64,000 bases of DNA from Pseudoduganella danionis (GCF_009720775.1 NZ_WNKW01000003.1:2028-66027), one strand, 5' to 3'. Positions 47,505 through 57,078 are shown, counted from the stretch's first letter. Notes: a model not told the origin generated them from the letters alone. Numbers and translations are program-made.

Positions 47505-47711
47505 CGAGCGCTCTCCGGTAGGTGATATGGGGATTCTGATTCTAGTCCCTTTGCTTAGCCTCGTCGATTGGTGGATTTAGTGCGGGACAGAAACTCAGCC
47601 CGAACTTGCAAAGCAAGGCTGGCAATCGGAGTTTGACTGATGGCAATACGCCGCAGGCATACTTTGATGACAATCGCTGCTGTTCTGTCGTCAACAGGAG
47701 CGCCTATTGTG

Positions 47712-48947
47712 ATGAATGCTATCCGTGGTTTTTTCCCTCGCTTATGGAGCCGTCTGTCGCGCCGCAATAGTGCGCAACCGCTGTCGCGTTTCGCGCTCAT
47801 TGTGTTATTCGCACTGGATATTTTTGTTCTGGTGGAGATGATGGATGGCCTGACTCATTCGGCCAGATTAATCGAGCGGCCCCGCAACCAGATTACGCGC
47901 GAATGCGCCGAGGTATCCTTGGAGTTTGTGCAACTAGACGCCAGTGCTCGCCTTAAAAGTATAGGGACATACTTGGTGCCGCATTCTGAGGAGAGAGCGC
48001 GGCTTGCGCGTGACTTTGGCCTGCATCCTTCACCGCTGAAAACCTGTCAGACTTTGTACAGCCTTTTTCTGGCGACGATCAATAATGAGGAACTCATAGC
48101 GCTGTATGGGGATTTTCAGGGCAGGTCAGCCGCAATCCGGGCAACAGAAGAGAAAATTGCGGATCTGAAGAAAAGCTATCAGGCAGCTTTACTGGAAAAG
48201 GTCGCCCGTCAGAGTAGAACGGATTCCATATTGCCCGCGAGTGCCAGCGATACCAAGAACCATATAGCCCGGTTTGAATATGAACTGGGCGCCTTGCAGG
48301 CGCAGCAAGCCAGCACGAAAGCAGCGCTGGAGTCGCATCCTGTTTTGCTTGCCTATCTCGAAAAAGTTAAAGCTCTGCTGGCAGCGGGTGAGCTACAGCA
48401 GGCGCAGCGGAAGTTTGAACACGAGGTGTTTACCTACCCGTTCCGGGTGGTGGCGATCCAGATTGGATTTATGCTGCCCTTGCTGCTGCTGGCCGCATTC
48501 TGGAATGTGCGGGCAATCCGGCGTCAGGACGACAACAAAATATTGGTCTCCTCGCATTTCATGCTGGTTTGTATGATTCCCATCTTTGTACGTGTGCTGC
48601 AGTTTGTTTACGAGCTGCTGCCGAACTATCTGATGGAAACCATCCTGATTCAACTCGAACAAACGAATCTGATGTTCCTGCTGAATTATGGCGTGATCCT
48701 TGCCGGACTAGGTGGCGGTTTATTGCTCATCTTCATAGCGCAACGGACTTACTTTAAACCGGCCCGGCAGCGCGTGCTGCGCTTGCGCAAGGTCCAGTGT
48801 CTGGGCTGCGGTGAAAAACTCGCCTCCAGCGAGCAAGCATGTTGTGAGGTGTGTGGTAGCGAACAGCTTGGAATCTGCCGCCATTGCGGATTGAGAAGCC
48901 GGGTGCTCGCATTCTATTGCCAGCACTGTGGAACGGCGCGAGATTGA
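47712..48947 (+). CDS. Membrane protein with C-terminal double zinc ribbon
   Basis: This 411-aa protein has an N-terminal helix (RFALIVLFALDIFVLVEMM), a long charged extramembrane region with coiled-coil character (about residues 130-250), three to four further membrane helices, and a cytoplasmic tail with four CxxC pairs (CLGCGE, CEVCGS, CRHCGL, CQHCGT), a double zinc ribbon. I do not recognise the family. ATG 47712 is chosen from CAGGAG 12 bases upstream; the longer frame starts in the divergent leader. Confidence 0.8.
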   Translation: MNAIRGFFPRLWSRLSRRNSAQPLSRFALIVLFALDIFVLVEMMDGLTHSARLIERPRNQITRECAEVSLEFVQLDASARLKSIGTYLVPHSEERARLARDFGLHPSPLKTCQTLYSLFLATINNEELIALYGDFQGRSAAIRATEEKIADLKKSYQAALLEKVARQSRTDSILPASASDTKNHIARFEYELGALQAQQASTKAALESHPVLLAYLEKVKALLAAGELQQAQRKFEHEVFTYPFRVVAIQIGFMLPLLLLAAFWNVRAIRRQDDNKILVSSHFMLVCMIPIFVRVLQFVYELLPNYLMETILIQLEQTNLMFLLNYGVILAGLGGGLLLIFIAQRTYFKPARQRVLRLRKVQCLGCGEKLASSEQACCEVCGSEQLGICRHCGLRSRVLAFYCQHCGTARD

Positions 48948-48995
48948 GCTGGCTTCCGAATAATTCGTCAGGCCCACCAACATCAAGGAGGATAT

Positions 48996-49397
48996 ATGAG
49001 TCAGAGAAATGGTCCATCGTCCGCATTTGTAGGCGCTTCATGGGCAGCTTTGTTCGCCGGCATGCTGACCTATTTGATAGGGCTGTGGAATGCCACCATG
49101 GCCCTCAACGAAAAAGGCTATTACCTGACCTTGCTGATGTATGGCCTGTTTGCCGCCGTCTCACTGCAGAAAACCGTGCGCGACCGGCTCGAGGGTACAC
49201 CCGTCACGGGCATCTATTTTGGTCTGTGCTGGCTCTCGCTGGGCTCGGCCATTCTGCTGCTGACCATAGGCCTCTGGCATGCCAGCCTTGCATCGAGCGA
49301 AAAAGGCTTTTATGCGATGTCCTTTGTATTGAGCCTGTTTGCAGCGGTCGCCGTCCAGAAGAATGTGCGCGATACGCTGGCCCAGAGTTCGTCCTGA
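48996..49397 (+). CDS. YiaA/YiaB-domain inner-membrane protein
   Basis: This 133-aa protein has four helices as two pairs (YiaAB two-helix domains): FVGASWAALFAGMLTYLIGL and YFGLCWLSLGSAILLLTIGL, each followed by NEKGYY or SEKGFY. The internal repeat shows an ancient duplication. Function is unknown. RBS AAGGAGG precedes it by 8 bases. It follows the zinc-ribbon gene by 48 bases and may share its transcript. Confidence 0.88.
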   Translation: MSQRNGPSSAFVGASWAALFAGMLTYLIGLWNATMALNEKGYYLTLLMYGLFAAVSLQKTVRDRLEGTPVTGIYFGLCWLSLGSAILLLTIGLWHASLASSEKGFYAMSFVLSLFAAVAVQKNVRDTLAQSSS

Positions 49398-49572
49398 TGC
49401 GCCGTGGCTGAGCCAGGCGGCGCGCCTGTTGGTGGGGCGGCCGCGTCCTTGACCTCGTTTGGCGGCACGGGATGGCGGTTTCACGCCATTTAAAAGCGGT
49501 TTGGTCGCTTGACGGTTGCCAGCAGGGCAGTCGCTCGGTGACAATATGGCAAGCCCAACTGGAAAGTGTTGC

Positions 49573-50643
49573 ATGCCATCTCAGATCCAAACGCCGTTCC
49601 CGTGGCGCCGCTTTGGCGCCGATACCCTGTACATGCTGGGTTTCAATCTGATCCTTGCTATCGTGCTGACTTTTTTCTTCAGCCATGGGCGCTACTTCTG
49701 GCTGACGCTGGTGGCCACCAACTGCATAGGTCTATGTTCGTTCTTCTACATTGATGGCCTGCGTCTGCTGCTGTGCCGCAAGCGGCCGGAGAAGATGAAC
49801 TGGCTGGTGTTTTTCCCTGTCGTGATAACGGGCGTACCGTTCGGCACGCTGGTCGGTTCGCACATTTCCAACTGGCTGGTGGGGACGGATCCCGTTTCGC
49901 TGTCGGCTTTCGGTAGTGGCCGGCTGAATGGCATGTTGCTGATTACGCTGGTGGCCACCGTGGTCGCCAGCACGCTGTTCAACAATCGCGACCGCGCCCG
50001 CCGTGCCGAAATGGCGGCCGCGCTGGAAAAGGTCAGAGCCGAATCGATCCAGCGTCAGGCGCTGCAGGCGGAACTGCAGCTGCTGCGCGCCCAGATCGAA
50101 CCGCATATGCTGTTCAACACGCTGGCCAATCTGCAAGGGCTGATCGCTATCGATCCGGCGCGGGCGCAGCAGATGCTGGACCAGCTGATCCAGTTTCTGC
50201 GTGCCACCCTCAGTTCTTCACGCACGGAGAGCACCACGCTGGCCGAGGAATTCGCGCTGCTGGAGGCTTATCTGGGCCTGATGGCAGTGCGCATGGGTGA
50301 ACGGCTGCGCTATGCTTTCGAACTGCCGGCCGATCTACGCAGCGTGCGCGTGCCGCCCATGTTGCTGCAGCCGCTGGTGGAGAATGCTATCGCCCACGGC
50401 ATAGAACCGAATATCGAGGGCGGTACCATCACCATCAGCGCGGCACGGCAGGATGGCATGCTGGCGCTGAGCGTCAGCGATACCGGCCGTGGCCCCCATG
50501 CCGGTGCTGGCAAGCCCGGCACGGGGCTGGGTTTGCACAACACGCGCGAACGCATCAAAGCCCTGTATGGCGAAGCTGCCAGCGTCACGCTGGACGCCGC
50601 CAGCCATGGCGGTGCCATTGCCCGTCTCACTCTACCTCTCTGA
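49573..50643 (+). CDS. LytS-type sensor histidine kinase
   Basis: This 356-aa inner-membrane kinase has four helices in the first 150 residues and a HisKA-7TM-like core with the phospho-acceptor motif AQIEPHMLFNTLANLQG (usual form QINPHFLFN) and the ATP-binding part LLQPLVENAIAHGI, DTGRG and GLGLHNTRERI. ATG 49573 is chosen since it removes a non-membrane leader. The response regulator follows after 3 bases. Confidence 0.93.
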   Translation: MPSQIQTPFPWRRFGADTLYMLGFNLILAIVLTFFFSHGRYFWLTLVATNCIGLCSFFYIDGLRLLLCRKRPEKMNWLVFFPVVITGVPFGTLVGSHISNWLVGTDPVSLSAFGSGRLNGMLLITLVATVVASTLFNNRDRARRAEMAAALEKVRAESIQRQALQAELQLLRAQIEPHMLFNTLANLQGLIAIDPARAQQMLDQLIQFLRATLSSSRTESTTLAEEFALLEAYLGLMAVRMGERLRYAFELPADLRSVRVPPMLLQPLVENAIAHGIEPNIEGGTITISAARQDGMLALSVSDTGRGPHAGAGKPGTGLGLHNTRERIKALYGEAASVTLDAASHGGAIARLTLPL

Positions 50644-50646
50644 ACC

Positions 50647-51438
50647 ATGACTACTGCACTGATCGCCGAAGACGAACCGATACTGGCTGCTACGCTGGCC
50701 CACACGCTGCAATCGCTGTGGCCCGAGCTACAGATAGTTGCCACTTGCCCCAACGGGGTGAGCGCGCTGGAACAGAGCCTGGCGCTACGCCCCGAGGTGC
50801 TTTTCCTGGACATCAAAATGCCGGGCAAAACGGGACTGGAAGCGGCAGAGGAACTGGCCGAGCTGTGGACTGGTCCGCAGCCGTTTCCGCAGATTGTATT
50901 CGTCACGGCATATGACGAATATGCGGTGCAGGCCTTTGACCGCTCGGCAGCCGATTATGTGCTGAAGCCCGTCAGTGCCGAGCGGCTGGCGCGCACCGTG
51001 CAGCGGCTCAAGGATAGGCTGCAGCAGCAAACGGTGCAGGGCGGGCAGGGCGGCATGGATGCGCTGATCGCCCAGTTGCGCGCGCTGGCACCTGCGGCAG
51101 CAGCGCCGGTAGAGCGCTTGAGCATCATCCGCGCGGCAGTCGGCAATACTGTGCGCATGATACCGGTGGCCGAGGTGGTGTACATGGAAGCGATGGATAA
51201 ATACGTCAATGTGGTGACGGCCGATAGCGAAGCACTGATCCGCACCAGCTTGCGCGAACTGCTGCCGCAACTGGACGACAAGCAGTTCTGGCAGGTTCAT
51301 CGCGGCACCATCGTCAATGCCTCCTGCGTGCTCAGTGCCGTGCGTGACGAGGCCGGAAAAATCTCGCTCAACCTCAAGCACCGTAACGAAAAAGTGCGCG
51401 TCAGTCCTCTGTATGCGCACCTGTTCCGCCAGATGTAA
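50647..51438 (+). CDS. LytTR-family response regulator
   Basis: This 263-aa regulator has a receiver domain with phospho-acceptor Asp in VLFLDIKMPGKTGLEAAE and lysine in YVLKPVSAERL, and a LytTR DNA-binding domain (VVYMEAMDKYVNVVTADSEA, then FWQVHRGTIVNASCV). It pairs with the kinase just upstream. The convergent export operon is its next neighbour and could be a target, though convergence alone does not show it. Confidence 0.95.
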   Translation: MTTALIAEDEPILAATLAHTLQSLWPELQIVATCPNGVSALEQSLALRPEVLFLDIKMPGKTGLEAAEELAELWTGPQPFPQIVFVTAYDEYAVQAFDRSAADYVLKPVSAERLARTVQRLKDRLQQQTVQGGQGGMDALIAQLRALAPAAAAPVERLSIIRAAVGNTVRMIPVAEVVYMEAMDKYVNVVTADSEALIRTSLRELLPQLDDKQFWQVHRGTIVNASCVLSAVRDEAGKISLNLKHRNEKVRVSPLYAHLFRQM

Positions 51439-51453
51439 GCGCGCACGCTTGAA

Positions 51454-52479
51454 CTAGAAACTGCGCTGGATACTGGCGATGGCGAGCCGGCGGGTGAGTA
51501 TGCCGGCCATGCCATAGTACTGGCGCAGGCTGGCGGAAAATAGCCATGGCCCCTGCTTCCATGAGGCGGCGATGGTACCCACCTTGCTCTGGCTGGCAGG
51601 CTGCCATAGCACATCGGCTGCGAGGTCGAAGTTATCCCAGTTCTGCGCCGCGCGCAGGAACACATTGCGCTGCTGTGGCGACGCCACGCTGCGATCCAGC
51701 CATGCTTCGCCGATCAGCGAGAACTGGTTTTCAGTAGTCCATGTGAAACCGGCCAGCGCTTTGCCGCCCCGTCCGGCCGCCAGCCAGCGCTGCTGGCGCC
51801 ATTCTTCATGCTTTTGCTGCCACAGCAGCGAAGCATGCAGCTCCGTGCCTTCATTGAGCACATGCGAAAACGAAGCGCCTGCTTCCAGCCCGTTACGCTG
51901 CGATACGCGCAGCACGGCATACTCGTCGCGTTCACCACGATGGCGGTATAGCCGCATTGCCAGTGCTTCATCGTCACGCGGCTGGGCGGCTTTGCCCCGG
52001 CCCGGATTACTCAGTACCATGGTCAGCGCGTGGTCCTCATCAAACGCTTCCTGCGCCAGCATGGGGATGCCTTGCAGCGTGGCGGGATTGAGCGCGCGCC
52101 GGTCTTCCTGCTGCACCACGTCGAGCGGGCGGAAGGCATAGCCCACATCCCAGCTCATGATCTTTTTGCCGGCCGTCAGAAAGCCGCCTGCCAGCGGGCT
52201 TTCCAGCGTCAGCTCATTTACCTGCAGCAGCGTACTGTCATCATGATCATGGCGCGCACTGACATTGCCGCGCAGCGCCTGCTGCCACGGCCCATCGACC
52301 TGCCAGCGCAGATCGGCCTGCTGGAAGTGGTGCTGGCTGTCACCCAGACCGAGCGGATTGCCATGGCTGGCCTGACGGGCTTCGCTCTGGGCCAGCACGC
52401 TGGCCGAGAATTCGTTGCTGGCCAGCGCCTGTGTGGCGCTCAGGGACAGGCAGGCCAGTGCGAGTAAGGGGCGCTTCAT
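51454..52479 (-). CDS. Outer-membrane beta-barrel protein of the export operon
   Basis: This 341-aa protein has a signal peptide (LLALACLSLSATQALAS) and alternating polar/hydrophobic strands, ending in IASIQRSF with a C-terminal phenylalanine as in BAM substrates. No known family could be named, though the layout resembles DUF1302 or porin-like proteins. It is the last gene of a five-gene operon and overlaps the LolA-like gene by ATGA, so the barrel is likely the outer-membrane end of the system. Confidence 0.8.
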   Translation of the reverse strand: MKRPLLALACLSLSATQALASNEFSASVLAQSEARQASHGNPLGLGDSQHHFQQADLRWQVDGPWQQALRGNVSARHDHDDSTLLQVNELTLESPLAGGFLTAGKKIMSWDVGYAFRPLDVVQQEDRRALNPATLQGIPMLAQEAFDEDHALTMVLSNPGRGKAAQPRDDEALAMRLYRHRGERDEYAVLRVSQRNGLEAGASFSHVLNEGTELHASLLWQQKHEEWRQQRWLAAGRGGKALAGFTWTTENQFSLIGEAWLDRSVASPQQRNVFLRAAQNWDNFDLAADVLWQPASQSKVGTIAASWKQGPWLFSASLRQYYGMAGILTRRLAIASIQRSF

Positions 52480-53210
52480 AATTTGACGTCGTTGCGGCTC
52501 AGGTACATGGCATTGAACAGCTCATCGCCAAACTGGCGCGGCTTGCTGCTCAGGGTAGTCACCACGGTTTCACGCGCTGTCTGCACTTCGTCGCGCAGGC
52601 TGATGCGGGTAACGGTAGGGCGGCCGTCACGCTGTTCGATGAAGTAGCGCGCCTGTTTAAGCTTGCGCCCTGAGGCGGCATACAGGTCGGCATGCAGCGG
52701 ACGGTAATCCTGCTTGGCCACGTGCAGCACTACGCGCTGGTAGCTCAAGGTCTTGCGCGTAGCCGTCAGTTCCAGTTCCAGACAGGCCTGGCCATCGCAA
52801 CTGCTTTCGCTTTTGATGTTGCCGTCGTAATCGCCTGACCACGTCATGGTGGCGATATCGCCGGTGGACGCATCGCCCAGCAGTTTCTGCAGGGGCGTAA
52901 TGCGCATGGGACGGGCGCTACCCGGCAGCAGCATCCAGAAATCGTCGCCCGACATCAGCACCTTCTGTCCCACCTCGCCGGGGGAGCGGAACAGAATCAG
53001 ACTTTTACCACCGGGACGGATCAGCACTTCATAGCGCTTCTCCTTGTCCGGTTCCCCGTTCTTGTAAGTCTGTACCAGCGTTTCGATCTGGGCCGAGCTG
53101 TCGGTCTGGCGGAAGGCGTCGGCCTTTTTCAGGATCGTGGCCACATCGCTGGCCTGCGCCAGTGCGGACAGGGACAGCAGCGCGGCTGCCAAAGCAGTTG
53201 ATTTAAACAT
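52476..53210 (-). CDS. LolA-like outer-membrane lipoprotein-sorting protein
   Basis: This 244-aa periplasmic protein has a signal peptide (STALAAALLSLSALAQA) and matches the LolA-like outer-membrane lipoprotein-sorting family: VATILKKADAFRQTDSSAQI at the start, GKSLILFRSPGEVGQKVLMS and FWMLLPGSARPMRITPLQ in the middle. Such proteins carry lipidated cargo across the periplasm in a hydrophobic pocket. It overlaps the permease gene by 8 bases. Confidence 0.88.
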   Translation of the reverse strand: MFKSTALAAALLSLSALAQASDVATILKKADAFRQTDSSAQIETLVQTYKNGEPDKEKRYEVLIRPGGKSLILFRSPGEVGQKVLMSGDDFWMLLPGSARPMRITPLQKLLGDASTGDIATMTWSGDYDGNIKSESSCDGQACLELELTATRKTLSYQRVVLHVAKQDYRPLHADLYAASGRKLKQARYFIEQRDGRPTVTRISLRDEVQTARETVVTTLSSKPRQFGDELFNAMYLSRNDVKL

Positions 53211-54435
53211 GGGCTAAAGCCTCCACAACGGGTTGCTGTGCCGCTTTGCGGCTGACCAGCAGGGATGCCAGTGCCGACAGCAGCGTGACGGCGACACCAG
53301 CGACGATGAATAGCTGCGACGACAGTTCGATCACCAGCGGATACCCCTGGCTGCGGCCCGGTGGTGGCGGCATCTGTACTTTGAGAGCCAGCAGCAGATA
53401 GGCGATCAGTGCGGCCAGCAGCATGCCGCTGATGGCGCCACCGGCACCCAGCGCCATGCCTTCCAGCGTAAAGACGCGGGTGACTTCGGCGGGCGTCGCG
53501 CCCATGGCACGCAGGGTGCCGATTTCGCGCGTGCGCTCCATCACGGCCATGGCCAGCGTGTTCCCGACGGCGAACAGCACGATCACCAGCACGATGAGGC
53601 CGAGGAAGCCGAAGATGCGGTTGTACAGGTCTTTCACGCTCTGGTAGAACTGCGCCATCTGCAGCCAGTCGCGCACTTCCAGCTTGCCGCTGGCGTCCTG
53701 CCGCAGTTGCGCCGCAACGGTGCCGGTATCGTCCATTTCGTTCAGATAGACGTGCAGCGAACTGACCTTGTCGGTAGCTAGCAGGGTCTGGGCGGTGCCT
53801 ATGTCCACCATGGCCAGCCGCTTGTCGATGTCGGCGATGCCGGTGGAGACGATGCCGGTAACGGTGACATCGACCGCGCTCAGGCTGCCCGTCACCGTGG
53901 ACGACATCAGCGTGAGGCCGCTGCCGGGACGGGCGTTCAGCGTGCGGGCCAGCGTCTTGCCCAGCACGATGCCGGGGCCTTTATCGGCCGGCTGGGCATC
54001 CAGCATGTCGCCCGCTACGGTATGCATGAACGGGCCTTTGACGAGGAACTCCTGCTGCGGATCGACGCCGGTGCCGATGAAGATCTCGCTGCGTTCGCCA
54101 TTGCCGATCAGGCCGGAGAATTGCAGGCGTGGCAGTACCCGCTTGACTTCCGGGCGCGCCAGCAGGCGCTGCGCCAGCGCAGCGCTGTGTTCCAGACCGA
54201 ATTCCAGCGGCGTGTTTTCGGCGCCGTCGAAGTAGTGCGGTGCTGCGACCACCACATGGCCAGTATCGCGCGCCGAAGCTTCGGCCAGCGACTGGTAGGT
54301 GTACAGGGCAAAGCCGCCACCGAGCAGGGCGGCTGCCGTGCCGGTGGCGGCGATGGCCAGCGTGACGAGCGAGCGGCGGCGGTTGCGCAGGGCGTTTTTC
54401 AGCGCCATCGCCAGCCAGGGAAATTCAATGCGCAT
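53203..54435 (-). CDS. FtsX/LolC-like ABC transporter permease
   Basis: This 410-aa permease has an N-terminal helix (RSLVTLAIAATGTAAALLGG), a periplasmic MacB-type domain and three C-terminal helices with GNTLAMAVMERTREIGTLRA, the typical FtsX signature. These exporters move lipoproteins or lipids from the inner membrane. ATG 54435 is chosen because AGGAGGCTCTT precedes it; it overlaps the ATPase gene by 11 bases. Confidence 0.92.
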   Translation of the reverse strand: MRIEFPWLAMALKNALRNRRRSLVTLAIAATGTAAALLGGGFALYTYQSLAEASARDTGHVVVAAPHYFDGAENTPLEFGLEHSAALAQRLLARPEVKRVLPRLQFSGLIGNGERSEIFIGTGVDPQQEFLVKGPFMHTVAGDMLDAQPADKGPGIVLGKTLARTLNARPGSGLTLMSSTVTGSLSAVDVTVTGIVSTGIADIDKRLAMVDIGTAQTLLATDKVSSLHVYLNEMDDTGTVAAQLRQDASGKLEVRDWLQMAQFYQSVKDLYNRIFGFLGLIVLVIVLFAVGNTLAMAVMERTREIGTLRAMGATPAEVTRVFTLEGMALGAGGAISGMLLAALIAYLLLALKVQMPPPPGRSQGYPLVIELSSQLFIVAGVAVTLLSALASLLVSRKAAQQPVVEALAHV

Positions 54436-55123
54436 AAGAGCCTCCTGCCAGTACGCCGTCATCGAGATTCAGAGCGCGGTCGCAGTGGGGCAGCAGCCTC
54501 TCGTCGTGGGTGGCGATGAGAAAGGTGGTGCCATGTTCGTGCGCCAGCCGCTGCATCAGGGCGACGATCTGGGCTGCCGTGACGGCATCCAGATTGGCGC
54601 TCGGCTCATCGGCGATGACCAGGCGCGGATGCTTGACGATGGCACGGGCGATGGCCACGCGCTGGCGCTGGCCGCCGGACAGCTGGTCGGGGCGGTGCTG
54701 GCCGAACGCGGCCAGGCCGACAGCTTCCAGCGCCGCAGCCACGCGGCGCTGTCGTTCGCTGGCCGCTATGCCGAGCAGGTAGAGCGGGAAGTCGACGTTG
54801 TCGTGCGCGCTCATCACGGGCACCAGATTAAAGCTCTGGAACACAAAGCCTATGGTCTGGCGGCGCAGTGCCGTGCGTTCCTGCTCGTTGCCGGCAGCGA
54901 CGGTGGCGCCGTCGTAGCGCACTTCGCCTGCATCGGCGCTGTCGAGCAGGCCGCACAGATTGAGCAGCGTGCTCTTGCCACTGCCGGAAGGGCCGGTGAT
55001 GGCGGCGATTTCGCCACGGGCGATGTCCAGATCGATGCCGCGCAAGGCGTGGATGGTGTCGCTGCCCAGCGTATAGCTTTTGCGCACGCCGCGCAGCGTA
55101 AGCAATGCGGTGGTGTGGTTCAC
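54425..55123 (-). CDS. LolD/MacB-like ABC transporter ATPase
   Basis: This 232-aa ATPase has Walker A GPSGSGKST, Q-loop FVFQSFNLVP, signature LSGGQRQRVAIARAI and Walker B RLVIADEPSANLD. It is closest to LolD-type ATPases, the partners of FtsX-like permeases. It starts with GTG overlapping the preceding stop (GTGA). Confidence 0.95.
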   Translation of the reverse strand: MNHTTALLTLRGVRKSYTLGSDTIHALRGIDLDIARGEIAAITGPSGSGKSTLLNLCGLLDSADAGEVRYDGATVAAGNEQERTALRRQTIGFVFQSFNLVPVMSAHDNVDFPLYLLGIAASERQRRVAAALEAVGLAAFGQHRPDQLSGGQRQRVAIARAIVKHPRLVIADEPSANLDAVTAAQIVALMQRLAHEHGTTFLIATHDERLLPHCDRALNLDDGVLAGGSYAH

Positions 55124-55764
55124 AGGCCCAGCTCCTTCAGGCGTGCCGCAGCGCGCGCGTGCTGGCTGGTTTCTGGCAGGGCCGTCACTTTCTGCAACCA
55201 GCTGATTTCATCCTTGCTGCGCTGTTCCTTGTTGGCCAGACGGGCTGCCGCAGCATACAGATTGGCGCGGAACTGGTCGCTGGCCTGAGCCAGTGCGGGC
55301 GAGGCCAGCGCTGCTTCCAGCGCACGCTTGCCCTGATTGCGGCGGTTCATGAATTCGGGCAGCGCCGTCAGGGTATTGGCAGCGACCAGCCGTGCTTCCA
55401 GACTTTCCGGCGTGCCGTTGAAGAGCGCTTCGTCATGGGCGGGAGTGAGCAGGGCCAGAGCTTTCTCCAGCAGGTCGGCGCCTTTTTCCGTGTATTTCAT
55501 TTTGTCCCAGGGCATGCTGGCATCGCGCCCCTTGAGCGTGTAGGCCGCGCCTTCGTAGGCCATCAGCAGGGGATGGTCGGGCTGGCGGGTGGCGAGTACG
55601 TGGAAGGCTTCGATGGCGCTGTCGCTGGCATTGCTCTTGCCTTCGACGGCGGCGAGGAAATGCTGGCGTGCCTGCACGAAGCTGGCAGTAGCGAGTTCCT
55701 GTGGCGCGGCACCGGCGCTGGCGCACAACAGGCTGATAAACAGGGCGATGGCAGTGTGTTTCAT
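55120..55764 (-). CDS. Periplasmic helical (TPR-like) protein, first gene of the export operon
   Basis: This 214-aa exported protein (signal ALFISLLCASAGAAP) is almost all helical, with patterns such as SAIEAFHVLATRQPDHPLLM that suggest TPR-like repeats. The family is unknown. As first gene of the operon, with GTGA overlap to the ATPase, it may hold the transporter or its cargo in the periplasm. Confidence 0.75.
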   Translation of the reverse strand: MKHTAIALFISLLCASAGAAPQELATASFVQARQHFLAAVEGKSNASDSAIEAFHVLATRQPDHPLLMAYEGAAYTLKGRDASMPWDKMKYTEKGADLLEKALALLTPAHDEALFNGTPESLEARLVAANTLTALPEFMNRRNQGKRALEAALASPALAQASDQFRANLYAAAARLANKEQRSKDEISWLQKVTALPETSQHARAAARLKELGL

Positions 55765-55861
55765 GGGCTTCTCCGTTGGGTGATCGATAGGCTGCAGACT
55801 ATCGATGGCAACGGCAAGGCTCTAGGCCCATGCGATGAAAACGGCTTTTGCGGCGCCGAAA

Positions 55862-55902
55862 CCGCCCCGCCATGGCGCCAAAAGTGCGCACGGGCGGGGC
55901 GG
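55862..55902 (-). terminator. Hairpin between the monooxygenase and the export operon
   Basis: CCGCCCCGCC (55862-55871) and GGCGGGGCGG (55893-55902) form a 10-bp stem. Read on the minus strand, only TTT follows, so it is a weak terminator. It may leave readthrough from the monooxygenase gene into the export operon. Confidence 0.4.
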
Positions 55903-55908
55903 CTAGAA

Positions 55909-57078
55909 CTAGGCGGGCGTGGCGTAGAGCGCCACGCTGCCTTCCAGCGAGGACTGCAGCGCGGCGCCCGCGTGGACCCGCATCGCGCTTTCATAGTGCT
56001 GTATGGCTGTCTCCAGCGAGCACTGCCCGGCCAGCACCTGTTGCAGCTGCTGGCACAGCAGCTGGGCATCGCGCAGCGCCGTATTGCAACCGAGGCCGCT
56101 GGCAGGACTCATGGCGTGCACGGCGTCGCCCAGTGCCGTGATGCGTCCTGTCGGCCAGCTGGCGATGCGCGCCGTCTGGCGCACCGTCATCAGGGCTTGC
56201 GATTGCACTGGTGTGGCCGCAAACAGTGCGCGCAGCTCGGGCGCCCAGTCTGCCGCGATGGCGCTGCAGCATAGGCTGAGTGTTGCGCCGTCCTGCGGCA
56301 GCGCGGCGCCCGGGGTTAGGCCGAAGCGGTGGCGCTGGCCTATCAGCGCCCAGTACAGATAATTCTCCGGCGACGGCATAAGCCCGGGGGCGTCGAACTG
56401 CATGGGATCGATGATCAGCGCGAGCTGGCGCTCGAAGATGGCGTGGGTGGCCTGCAGCAGCGGCGCTGCCAGTCCCGCCTGCTGTGCCTGTGCCTGCGAC
56501 AAGCGGCCGTACAGACAGAGCGCGCCCGTGTCCTGCGCCGGTGCACTGGCCAGATAATGGCTGGCCAGCCACGAATTGACGCCGTCTGCGCCCACCAGCA
56601 GATCGCAACGCTGACTGGGGCTGTGGGCGAAATTCAGCGTAACGCCGTCCGGATCGCTGTGCACGCTGGCTAGCTGCATACCGAACTGCACGCAGGGTTC
56701 CAGTCCCTGCAGCATGGCGCGGCGCATGGCCTGGCGGTCCATTTTCCAGTCGTGATCGACGCGGCCCTGCACCAGCCGGTCCGACCATGCGGGCAGATGC
56801 TTGTCGAGCGCTTGCAGGCGCGCGTCGAACGAGCGCAAGGGCGTGGTACTGGCCCGCGCCGATGCCAGCGCCGCACTGGCGGCGGTGCCTAGGCAGGCAG
56901 CCAGTGCCGCCTGTCCGCTCTGGTTGATACGGATGCGGTAGCCCTGCGGGCGGCTGTCGAGCGCGGCGTCGCGCTCGAACACGCTGACGCGGCAGCCTAG
57001 TGCCTGCAAGCCCTGAGCGAGGCACAGGCCGCCCAGGCCGGCACCGAGGATGGCTACGTGTAATGGGTGGTCTGACAT
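55909..57078 (-). CDS. FAD-dependent monooxygenase
   Basis: This 389-aa flavoprotein has the dinucleotide-binding motif VAILGAGLGGLCLAQGL, the DG-type motif CDLLVGADGVNSWL and the second FAD motif ITALGDAVHAMSPASGLG. It belongs with UbiH/PHBH-like aromatic hydroxylases and may oxidise an aromatic or macrolide-like compound. ATG 57078 is preferred as GGAGCTAGCGG precedes it; ATG 57093 has no such site. It is divergent from an AraC regulator, its likely controller. Confidence 0.9.
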   Translation of the reverse strand: MSDHPLHVAILGAGLGGLCLAQGLQALGCRVSVFERDAALDSRPQGYRIRINQSGQAALAACLGTAASAALASARASTTPLRSFDARLQALDKHLPAWSDRLVQGRVDHDWKMDRQAMRRAMLQGLEPCVQFGMQLASVHSDPDGVTLNFAHSPSQRCDLLVGADGVNSWLASHYLASAPAQDTGALCLYGRLSQAQAQQAGLAAPLLQATHAIFERQLALIIDPMQFDAPGLMPSPENYLYWALIGQRHRFGLTPGAALPQDGATLSLCCSAIAADWAPELRALFAATPVQSQALMTVRQTARIASWPTGRITALGDAVHAMSPASGLGCNTALRDAQLLCQQLQQVLAGQCSLETAIQHYESAMRVHAGAALQSSLEGSVALYATPA

